In this document: positions 1 through 6,157 of the stretch, one piece after another | Layout of the letters: the number at the start of each line of letters is the position of its first letter | Numbering within the stretch: position 1 is the stretch's first letter | Assembly (NCBI GenBank): GCA_963933205.1 | Contig: CAWVTK010000100.1 | Location: 1 to 6,992 of the forward strand | Reading direction: 5' to 3' | Origin: UBA6772 sp963933205 | GTDB lineage: Bacteria > Bacteroidota > Bacteroidia > Flavobacteriales > UBA7430 | Length of the DNA stretch: 6,992 nucleotides | Notes under the pieces: model-generated | Seen by the model: only the letters and a program-made list of their open reading frames with translations | Databases searched by the model: none | What the model was told of the DNA's origin: nothing | Position numbers and translations under genes: made by a program

Positions 1-40
1 CCTCAATGTACAATGCAAATTCATTTTTGAGTTCGGGTAT

Positions 41-178
41 CTAATGTGCAGGATAGTCTGTGGTTAATGCAATATTAAATGTGGTGTAAAAAAACTCTTT
101 ATTGCTATTTATTAGGGCAATTAAACGATCGTTGTTCTCTTTACTCGCAATCTTAAAATCATCATTACATAAAAACAT
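41..178 (-). CDS. Possible small or interrupted ORF downstream of kdsA, function unknown
   Basis: A 45-codon reading frame starts with ATG 10 bases after the kdsA stop codon and ends at TAG (41-43). The peptide begins MFLCNDDFKIASKENND and ends NIALTTDYPAH. Its composition is mixed and looks like a globular protein rather than random AT-rich translation. After the TAG the same frame stays open to the left edge and reads IPELKNEFALYIE, which also looks coding. It may therefore be the start of a longer gene broken by a nonsense change, or by a sequencing error. I do not recognise the family. No Shine-Dalgarno sequence is visible. An alternative is that the frame is chance, and that another gene begins at the ATG at 22-24 in a different frame and runs off the edge. 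Confidence is low. Confidence 0.25.
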   Translation of the reverse strand: MFLCNDDFKIASKENNDRLIALINSNKEFFYTTFNIALTTDYPAH

Positions 179-188
179 AAACCCTAGT

Positions 189-1001
189 TTAGAGAATCGC
201 TTTTCTTATTCGAACGAGTTTGGTAAGTAGCGCTTCTAATTGATCTAAGGGGAGCATGTTAGCTCCATCAGATTTTGCCTCAGAAGGGTTTGGGTGGGTT
301 TCTAAAAAGATTCCATCAGCTCCAGATGCAATTCCTGCTTTTGCAATAGTTTCTATTAGCTTTGGTTTACCGCCGGTAACTCCCGAGTTTTGATTTGGGG
401 TTTGTAAGGAATGTGTTACATCTAAAATAACTGGAAAGCCTAGGTTTTGAATTGCTGGGATTGCGCGCATATCCACAATTAAGTCTTGGTAACCAAACAT
501 AGTACCTCTATCTGTAATAGCTACATTCGGATTTCCGGAGTCCAAAACTTTTTGAGCTGCAAATTGCATGGATTCGGCAGAAAGAAACTGCCCCTTTTTT
601 ATGTTTATTGCTTTACCTGTTTTTGCTGCCGCTACCAATAAGTCTGTTTGCCTACATAAAAAAGCAGGTATTTGCAAAACATCAACATATGCAGCTGCCA
701 TAGCAGCTTCTTCAGCAGAATGGATGTCTGTAACAGTAGGGATGTTGTAATGTGCTCCTACTTTTTGCAAAATTTTCAAGGCTTTTACATCGCCAATTCC
801 AGTAAAAGAATCTAGTCTCGAGCGATTTGCTTTTCGGTACGAACCTTTAAATATGAAAGGAATTTTAAGTTTATCGGTAATTTCTTTTATTTTTCCAGCA
901 ATTTCAAAAGCCATTTCTTCGCTTTCGATAGCACAAGGACCGGCTAATAAATAAAAATTAGTAGCGTCTGTATTTTTTAGTGTAGGAAGTGCGTTAAGCA
1001 T
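189..1001 (-). CDS. kdsA: 3-deoxy-8-phosphooctulonate synthase (KDO-8-phosphate synthase)
   Basis: This cytoplasmic enzyme condenses phosphoenolpyruvate with D-arabinose 5-phosphate to give Kdo 8-phosphate, the precursor of the Kdo sugar that links lipid A to the lipopolysaccharide core. The 270 residues cover the whole DAHP synthetase I/KdsA TIM barrel at about the usual family length (Aquifex KdsA is about 267). Visible family blocks are AGPCAIES (20-27), FKGSYRKANRS (51-61), QIPAFLCRQTDLL (110-122), KKGQF (135-139), TDRGTMFGY (163-171), DVTHSLQ (194-200) and ETHPNPSEAKSDGA (234-247). Cys23 in GPCAIES, with His197, Glu234 and Asp245, matches the metal site of the metal-dependent class; the metal-independent E. 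coli type has Asn at the Cys position. The ATG start lies 2 bases after the hydrolase stop codon, which suggests co-transcription or translational coupling. It is the last clear gene of the minus-strand cluster. Confidence 0.97.
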   Translation of the reverse strand: MLNALPTLKNTDATNFYLLAGPCAIESEEMAFEIAGKIKEITDKLKIPFIFKGSYRKANRSRLDSFTGIGDVKALKILQKVGAHYNIPTVTDIHSAEEAAMAAAYVDVLQIPAFLCRQTDLLVAAAKTGKAINIKKGQFLSAESMQFAAQKVLDSGNPNVAITDRGTMFGYQDLIVDMRAIPAIQNLGFPVILDVTHSLQTPNQNSGVTGGKPKLIETIAKAGIASGADGIFLETHPNPSEAKSDGANMLPLDQLEALLTKLVRIRKAIL

Positions 1002-1003
1002 AG

Positions 1004-1858
1004 TTAAGATTTTAAAAAGTCGATGATTGTTTGAGCAATGTTTTTATTTTTCAATATTCTGCGGTGTCCTAATTTTTTGGTCCGCACTAAGGTACTGTTT
1101 TTCCAGTTTTGGTGAATCTCTTGTGCATGCTCCACTGGCGTATCTTTGTCGTTTTCGCAATGTATAATTAAACCAGGGGTATCTATTTTTTTTACCAAAG
1201 TTCGTACACTAAAGTCTTCAAAGTTTGCCTTAAACTTAGTTTCTATCTGATCCTTAATTAATTTCTCCACTTTAGTGGATACATTAATTTGAGTGCAAAA
1301 TGAATTTAAAACCCAATCTATATTAGATGGCGAAGCAATGCTAACACATTTTTTAGGTTTTAAACCTTGTGCAATTGCATGAATGCAAGCAGATCCGCCC
1401 ATAGAATGCCCAATGATAGATTCTATATCTGGATACCTGTCATTAAGTGTTCTTATGAGGTCCGAAAATTCTAAATAATGCGAATGTCTTCCGTTTGAGT
1501 TTCCATGAGCTGGCGCATCAAAACTGTATACTTTAAAACCAGCCTTTAAAAGTGGTGCCGCCAAGTGCGCTACTTGAGTAGCTCTACCAGACCACCCGTG
1601 CACGAGTAAAACGCCTTTAGAGCCGCTTCCCCACTCGTATACTTTTACTTTGTTTTGCTTATAAGTGAGGCTTGTAATTTTTGCGCTTTTTAAATAGGCC
1701 TGTTCTAGCTTGGGTGTTTTAAATCGTATCGGAGTAAAAAACAAAAAGTTAGCTAATTTTGAGGCAAGGTAAGGCGAGATGAATTCTAATAAGTAAAAAC
1801 TTTTCCGAATCCAGTTGGGAGCCGTTAAAGCGGGTTTTTGGTTTGTTTTTGTTCCCAA
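1004..1858 (-). CDS. Alpha/beta hydrolase family protein, TTG start
   Basis: A 284-residue alpha/beta-hydrolase-fold protein of unknown substrate, probably an esterase-like hydrolase. The oxyanion-side motif VHGW is at 86-89. The nucleophile elbow GHSMGG is at 150-155, with Ser152 as nucleophile. Asp237 (in CENDKD) is the likely acid, and His265 (in KLGHRR) completes the triad. All are in the expected order, so it should be active. Residues 20-45 are hydrophobic (FYLLEFISPYLASKLANFLFF) and may attach the protein to a membrane, but no cleavable signal peptide is clear. The chosen start is TTG. The frame has no ATG before Met153 inside the nucleophile motif, and it is closed upstream by TAA at 1904-1906, so a non-ATG start is needed unless there is an error. 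It lies 41 bases after the dihydroorotase-like gene and 2 bases before kdsA, but nothing in the sequence ties its substrate to Kdo or lipopolysaccharide. Confidence 0.85.
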   Translation of the reverse strand: MGTKTNQKPALTAPNWIRKSFYLLEFISPYLASKLANFLFFTPIRFKTPKLEQAYLKSAKITSLTYKQNKVKVYEWGSGSKGVLLVHGWSGRATQVAHLAAPLLKAGFKVYSFDAPAHGNSNGRHSHYLEFSDLIRTLNDRYPDIESIIGHSMGGSACIHAIAQGLKPKKCVSIASPSNIDWVLNSFCTQINVSTKVEKLIKDQIETKFKANFEDFSVRTLVKKIDTPGLIIHCENDKDTPVEHAQEIHQNWKNSTLVRTKKLGHRRILKNKNIAQTIIDFLKS

Positions 1859-1899
1859 GGTTATTGTACTATTTAGGCTATTAATAAAAAATAATGCGA

Positions 1900-3168
1900 T
1901 TATTTACAAACAGATAACTGCCCGTTGTTTATAATAGCAATGGGCTTTCCTGTAAATTCTTTTCCTATTAAAGGACTATTTTTCGATTTAGAAACAATGT
2001 TTTTTTCTAAATAAGTCCATTTTAAACTTGGGTCAAAAAGTGTTAAGTCTGCTAAACTACCCTCTTCTATTGTTTGCGTATTTAAACCTAAAATTGATTT
2101 AGGGTTAGTGGTTAATTTTGCAATAATCTGATCTAGCTTAAGCCTGTCTTTAAGTACCGTGTTTGCGGTAGCAAAACAGGTTTCTAAATTTATCATTCCA
2201 AATTCTGCTCTATTAAATTCACATTTTTTGTTCTCAATGTTTTGAGGGTAATGATCTGAACATATGGCATCGATGGTACCGTCTTTTAAACCGTCTTTTA
2301 AGCCTTCAATATCGGTTAAAGATCTAAGGGGTGGGTTTACTTTTAAATTACTGTTGTAGCTTTCTAATTCGGTATCGTCTAATAAAAGATGGTAGGAGCT
2401 AGTATCTGCTGTAATGTTTAAACCTTTTGCCTTTGCTTCTCTAATTAATTTTACAGATTGTGCTGTGCTAATTGTAGAAAAGTGAAGTTTAGCTTCGGTG
2501 TATTCACACAGTTGTAAATCTCGGGTTATTTGCAATTCTTCTGCAAGTGCAGGTATCCCTTTTAAGCCTAATTTAGTACTCGTTAGTCCTTCGTTCATTT
2601 GCCCTTTTTCGGATGTTTTAGTTTCCGACGAAAACGACATGATTAGGCCTTTAAAATTCTTAGCATAAAGCAGGGCAATCTTCATTAAGTTTGCGTTTGC
2701 AATAGAGTGTTTATCGTCGCTAAACGCAAGGGCTCCATTCTGATGCATATCAAACATTTCTGTTATTTGCGCTCCCTTTCTGTTTTTGGTTAAAGCACCA
2801 ATAGGGTGGAGGTCTACAATATTGTGCGCGCTTTGGTTTATTAGGTAACTTACATCCGATTTAGATTGGATGCAAGGTTCTGTTGATGGCATGAGTGCAA
2901 TGTGGGTATACCCACCTTGTGCTGCGGCGTTCATTCCACTTTCTAAATCTTCTTTGTATTCGTAACCCGGTTCTCCAAAACGAGCATTTAAATCGGTCCA
3001 ACCTTGAGATATATGAAGGTTTTCTGCTTCAATTATCTCTGCCTCAACATCACTTATACAATCCTTAATACTCAGGATCATTCCGTTTTCAACCAAAATA
3101 TCTTTGGTTTGCTTGTTGTGTTTAGAGTTTGCATCTAAAATCGTTGCTTTTTTAATGAGAATTTTCAT
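1900..3168 (-). CDS. Dihydroorotase-like amidohydrolase, probably inactive (PyrC-type pseudoenzyme)
   Basis: A 422-residue protein with the full architecture of class I dihydroorotase: a small beta domain at both ends (about 1-50 and 365-422) around an amidohydrolase TIM barrel. True dihydroorotase interconverts carbamoyl aspartate and dihydroorotate in pyrimidine synthesis. Here the metal-site HxH before the REPG box is replaced by Asn61 and Arg63 (DLNARFGEPG, 59-68), and the substrate arginine of REPG is Gly65. The histidine of the usual AHxED block is lost in IMSFSSE (176-182). The histidine of the usual AHVST block is Thr232 (STIST, 231-235). Asp151/Asp152 (AFSDD) and Asp305 (CSDH) remain. 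A binuclear zinc site therefore looks impossible. From memory, many Bacteroidota carry such a protein annotated as dihydroorotase. A structural or regulatory role, for example as a partner of aspartate carbamoyltransferase, is possible but not shown. It starts 9 bases after the BatA-like gene. Confidence 0.88.
   Translation of the reverse strand: MKILIKKATILDANSKHNKQTKDILVENGMILSIKDCISDVEAEIIEAENLHISQGWTDLNARFGEPGYEYKEDLESGMNAAAQGGYTHIALMPSTEPCIQSKSDVSYLINQSAHNIVDLHPIGALTKNRKGAQITEMFDMHQNGALAFSDDKHSIANANLMKIALLYAKNFKGLIMSFSSETKTSEKGQMNEGLTSTKLGLKGIPALAEELQITRDLQLCEYTEAKLHFSTISTAQSVKLIREAKAKGLNITADTSSYHLLLDDTELESYNSNLKVNPPLRSLTDIEGLKDGLKDGTIDAICSDHYPQNIENKKCEFNRAEFGMINLETCFATANTVLKDRLKLDQIIAKLTTNPKSILGLNTQTIEEGSLADLTLFDPSLKWTYLEKNIVSKSKNSPLIGKEFTGKPIAIINNGQLSVCK
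2278..2301. repeat. Perfect 12-base tandem duplication inside the dihydroorotase-like gene
   Basis: Two exact adjacent copies of ACCGTCTTTTAA (2278-2289 and 2290-2301) lie in frame and encode the doubled peptide LKDGLKDG (residues 290-297), just before the CSDH aspartate motif. The unit is a multiple of three, so the reading frame is kept. It may be a recent slippage duplication or simply a repeated helix sequence. Confidence 0.6.
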
Positions 3169-3177
3169 ACGAAGCTT

Positions 3178-5220
3178 TTAGTTCTCTAAGTTTATAGGAG
3201 CCTTTTTTTTCCAATTTTTGAGCAGTACACTTTCGAGCAATATTAACAGAACAGCGAGCAAAATAAAGAGTCGCCAGAGAGGCGTTCCACTTCTATTTTC
3301 TTTTAATGCTTCCTCAAGTTTTAATCCTTCTTTTTTCCAAACATTTAGATGTGTAAACAAGTTACTGTTTTCTTCCAATTCTTCTAGCTCCCATGCAGTT
3401 AAATCGCTTTCTAATCGGTTGTAATTAAAGGAGAGTATTTTTTCCGAATTTCCGTTGCTTAGGCTGTAAAAGCCGTCTTCTTGTAATGTGTTTTGTAGGT
3501 TTACTTGTACCTGATGATCAAGTGTTCTTACTTCGGGAATAAGTTCCAAATCGTCTTTTTTGATGCGCCAATCTTTTGAGCTTGAAGCTTTTTTAATTTC
3601 CACTACCCGATCTGTTCCAATGGTATAGTAGAGTTTATCTTGCACCGCACTTTGTGTGGCAATGTTAAATAGAATTGGCACAAATAAAGCATGCTTTTCT
3701 ATGGAGTTTGCAGCTGAATTTAAAGGCGAAGTTTGCAAATAAATTGAGCCCATTCCATTTCGGTATGAATTTAAAAAGGGCTCGTTTGTATTTAATACAA
3801 GTATGTTTTCTTTGGAGCTGTTGTAGGTATTTGCTAAACTATAATAACTGCTCACTTCAGGATAGGTGCTGTTAAGTGCTTGTTTTTCAAAAACATCTTT
3901 AAAAATTACATGATTTTTATTGAGCTCCGATACCTTAACTTTTTTCGAATTTAATTTGGTAAATTCTGGAATGTTTAGCGCATCTGCTAGCGTTTTAAAG
4001 GAGCTTATATTTAGCTTTTCAGAAGGGAATATTAATAAATTTCCGCCTCCATTTGTATACTCTTTTAGTACATTTATTAATCCGGATGGCGGATCCATAA
4101 CATCTTCTAAAATAATTAAGTTTTGACTGTTTACCTCCGCATAGTTAAATGCACCCATAGAAACCTGCTTAAATTTAAACAGCGGGTCGCTGTATAGATT
4201 TGCCAAAGAACTGTGACTTTTCTTTTCGTAAATGCTGAGAACTTTTGTGCTTTCCTGTACTTCAAAGTTAAAATACAAACGATTGTCAAAGGTTACGTTA
4301 GCGTCGCTTAATTCTAAGTAAGCTTTTTGATGGCCGCTTGTGCGGTTGTTAAAACTTAGTTTAGCCAGAGTTTTTGAACTCGCTTCAATTTTTAAACTAC
4401 TTAAGGCTTTTTGTTTTCCATTAACATAAAGCTTTACACTTAAGTTTTCTATTGCTTGGTTAGCTGTATTTGATACTTCAAAAACCAACCATTCTTGTTC
4501 GTTTATAGTGTGGTTTGGAGTTTCTAAATAACAGGTATCTATAGATAAGTTTGACTGAGGATACGAATTTAAGGGCAGAAGATGCGTGCTTAGATTTTGG
4601 TCTTGAGCATAAAAACTTTCTGGACTCGATGCTTTTTGGAAATCACTAATAAGGTAGAGCTCTGCCGAGCTGTTAAGTTCATTTTGCACCAAAGATTTAA
4701 AACGGTCTATCACCAAATTAAGTGGCAAAACAGTAGGTACTACAACAGTATTGTCAATAGCTTCCAGGCAGGCTTTGTAGGCTAAAATCCTTTGATGCTT
4801 TCCTTGTAAATCGTTGCTTATAAATACAAACTTATCCTTGCCCTTGTGCGCCTTTAATACCGATCTGGCATTGTTTTTTGCTTGCTCAATAAGCTGGCCT
4901 TTATCGTTATTGGCACTCATGCTAAAGGAGTTGTCTATGTAAATTCCGGCAATGTTTTGTTGCTTACTAAGGGTTTCTTTTTTTGAAATATAAGGTTCGC
5001 AAAAAGCTAAAATTATTGCGGAAAGTAAAAGTAAACGAACCAGTAACAAAAGCAGTTTCTGTAGTTTGGTAATGTTGCTTTTTTTCTGTTGCAATTGCCT
5101 TAAAAAGGATACATTACTAAAGTATACCGTTTTGTGCCTTTGTAAGGAAAATAAGTGAATGAGAATAGGGATGGCTAGTGCCAGAAAAGCGTAGAGGAAG
5201 TATGGTTCCAGTAATTTCAT
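3178..5220 (-). CDS. BatA-domain/VWA-like inner-membrane protein
   Basis: A 680-residue membrane protein of the Bacteroidota BatA-related type. The N-terminus (MKLLEPYFLYAFLALAIPI) and the following HLFSLQRHKTVYFSNVSFL block match the BatA N-terminal domain (TIGR02226/PF07584). Helices are at about 8-25 and 56-74, and a third is at about 648-667, followed by the basic tail KNWKKK. After the second helix comes a von Willebrand factor A-like domain (about 90-200). Its metal-dependent adhesion motif is intact as Asp96-x-Ser98-x-Ser100 (DNSFS), with a further Asp193 in YLISDF. The middle contains a beta-rich region (about 220-330) and a segment near 365-415 (LIILEDVMDPPSG, then a GGGNLLIF loop) that resembles the glutamine-amidotransferase-like fold often found in these proteins. 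The long central part should face the periplasm. No MoxR ATPase partner is in the window. It starts 46 bases after the TIGR02757 gene. The cellular role is not established. Confidence 0.88.
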   Translation of the reverse strand: MKLLEPYFLYAFLALAIPILIHLFSLQRHKTVYFSNVSFLRQLQQKKSNITKLQKLLLLLVRLLLLSAIILAFCEPYISKKETLSKQQNIAGIYIDNSFSMSANNDKGQLIEQAKNNARSVLKAHKGKDKFVFISNDLQGKHQRILAYKACLEAIDNTVVVPTVLPLNLVIDRFKSLVQNELNSSAELYLISDFQKASSPESFYAQDQNLSTHLLPLNSYPQSNLSIDTCYLETPNHTINEQEWLVFEVSNTANQAIENLSVKLYVNGKQKALSSLKIEASSKTLAKLSFNNRTSGHQKAYLELSDANVTFDNRLYFNFEVQESTKVLSIYEKKSHSSLANLYSDPLFKFKQVSMGAFNYAEVNSQNLIILEDVMDPPSGLINVLKEYTNGGGNLLIFPSEKLNISSFKTLADALNIPEFTKLNSKKVKVSELNKNHVIFKDVFEKQALNSTYPEVSSYYSLANTYNSSKENILVLNTNEPFLNSYRNGMGSIYLQTSPLNSAANSIEKHALFVPILFNIATQSAVQDKLYYTIGTDRVVEIKKASSSKDWRIKKDDLELIPEVRTLDHQVQVNLQNTLQEDGFYSLSNGNSEKILSFNYNRLESDLTAWELEELEENSNLFTHLNVWKKEGLKLEEALKENRSGTPLWRLFILLAVLLILLESVLLKNWKKKAPINLEN

Positions 5221-5266
5221 TAAAAAGCAAAGTTAAAGTTTTTATAGTAGTGTGAAAGTTCAAAGG

Positions 5267-6025
5267 CTAAAAATTCTCATAAACGCCTAATCCGAACAAA
5301 GCAAAATCGTATTTGGCCGGATCTTCTTTACAAAAAGACCGCAAATGTTGGTCGAGTTCTTTTACTGTTTTCCAGTCGTTTGCCTTGCGGGTTACCAGAC
5401 CTAATTTGCGTGCAACATTTGCGGTATGCACATCTAAAGGGCAGGATAGTTGACTGGAATTCAGTGTTTTCCAAATACCAAAATCCACTCCTTCTTGGTT
5501 GGTTCTTACCATCCATCGTAAAAACATAATAAGCCTTTTGGAGGCAGAGCCTTTTAAGGGATCGGATACATGCTTTTGGCTTCGCGCTAGGTGATCGATA
5601 CTGAAAAAAGTTTTTTTGAAATTTGAAATTCCTTCACTCATGTCTTCCTTTTCGGTATAAAAGCAAGCTTCTAGTCCCTTATGGTTTTGGTAAATGTTTC
5701 TTAATGCGTAAATAAAAGTTTGAAAATCGACTCCTTGAAAAGTTCGGTGACAAAAGTCAAGACTTTTATTTATTTCTTTTTCACTGGCGTTTACAATAAA
5801 ATCATGCGGGCTGTTGTCCAGTATTTGCATCATTTTTCGTGCATTTTTCATAATCATAGGTCGTCTTCCCCAGGCTATAGTTGCGCTTAAAAATGCAGCA
5901 ATTTCCACGTCTTCTTTTTTACTAAACTGATGTGGAATACCAATGGGATCTTCGCCAATAAAATCTGGTTTTAAATAGAGTTCTACCTTAGCGTCTAGAA
6001 AATTCTTTAACTCGTATTCCTTCAT
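5267..6025 (-). CDS. TIGR02757 family protein (DUF2400)
   Basis: A complete 252-residue soluble protein of the TIGR02757/DUF2400 family, whose function is uncharacterised to my knowledge. Recognisable family blocks are DPIGIPHQF (26-34), AAFLSATIAWGRR (43-55), FCHRTFQGVDF (91-101), LKGSASKRLIMFLRWMVR (157-174), PLDVHTANVARKLGL (196-210) and FALFGLGV (241-248). The PLDVHTANVARKLGL block resembles the PVDTHxxRVxxRLG segment of HhH-GPD DNA glycosylases, where the Asp is catalytic; Asp198 would be the equivalent. The preceding GSASKRL could be a degenerate helix-hairpin-helix, but the usual Lys and Gly pattern is not clear. There is no signal peptide or membrane helix. It is the first gene of the minus-strand cluster and is divergent from topB. 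The ATG start fits the family N-terminus, where the first residues lead directly into a conserved helix. Confidence 0.88.
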   Translation of the reverse strand: MKEYELKNFLDAKVELYLKPDFIGEDPIGIPHQFSKKEDVEIAAFLSATIAWGRRPMIMKNARKMMQILDNSPHDFIVNASEKEINKSLDFCHRTFQGVDFQTFIYALRNIYQNHKGLEACFYTEKEDMSEGISNFKKTFFSIDHLARSQKHVSDPLKGSASKRLIMFLRWMVRTNQEGVDFGIWKTLNSSQLSCPLDVHTANVARKLGLVTRKANDWKTVKELDQHLRSFCKEDPAKYDFALFGLGVYENF

Positions 6026-6157
6026 AAATAAATGTCAAGCCTTTTGATTATTTAGGCACTGCAATTTATAAAAAAGACGAATTAATAAGAACTTATTCAC
6101 ATCGCATTATTAGTATAGTATAATTTTATATTTTCGAACACTACCAAACCATAACGT
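6026..6157. promoter_or_regulatory. Divergent intergenic region between the minus-strand cluster and topB
   Basis: This 132-base, very AT-rich spacer lies between two genes transcribed away from each other, so it must hold the promoter of topB and probably that of the five-gene minus-strand cluster. The plus-strand candidate is listed separately. For the minus strand I see only weak candidates: a TATAAA (6065-6070, read on the minus strand) lacks a good upstream box, and a TTGACA (6033-6038) is too close to the start codon to serve as a -35. No long inverted repeat or operator is evident. Confidence 0.5.
6096..6124 (+). promoter_or_regulatory. Candidate topB promoter (TTCACA-17-TATAAT)
   Basis: TTCACA (6096-6101), a 17-base spacer and a perfect TATAAT (6119-6124) form a near-consensus sigma-70 layout, with the start codon 33 bases further on. 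Bacteroidota primary sigma factors usually prefer a TTTG/TAnnTTTG pattern. Overlapping near matches to the second box also occur at 6121-6128 (TAATTTTA) and 6127-6134 (TATATTTT), but no TTTG box is found at the right distance. In such AT-rich DNA a chance match is quite possible. Confidence 0.35.

Noticed and set aside
181..192. Short inverted match (AAAC-TAGG-GTTT on the minus strand) just after the kdsA stop codon, considered as a terminator
   Set aside because: The stem is only 4 AT-rich pairs with no clear U tract, too weak to call.
568..750. 60-codon plus-strand frame inside kdsA
   Set aside because: It lies opposite a well-conserved kdsA segment and its translation shows no family features.
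3218..3424. 68-codon plus-strand frame opposite the BatA-like gene, serine-rich
   Set aside because: It is antisense to a clear membrane protein, and its serine-rich composition is what reverse translation of such a gene gives.
3675..4785. Three further plus-strand frames of 62-68 codons (3675-3875, 3920-4126, 4597-4785)
   Set aside because: All are antisense within the BatA-like gene, with no recognisable domain and no supporting start context.
5328..5516. 62-codon minus-strand frame overlapping the TIGR02757 gene
   Set aside because: It is out of frame within the conserved PLDVHTANVARKLGL region, so it is a shadow.
6033..6038. Perfect TTGACA on the minus strand before the TIGR02757 gene
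   Set aside because: A -10 box 17 bases away would fall inside the coding region, so it cannot drive this start.
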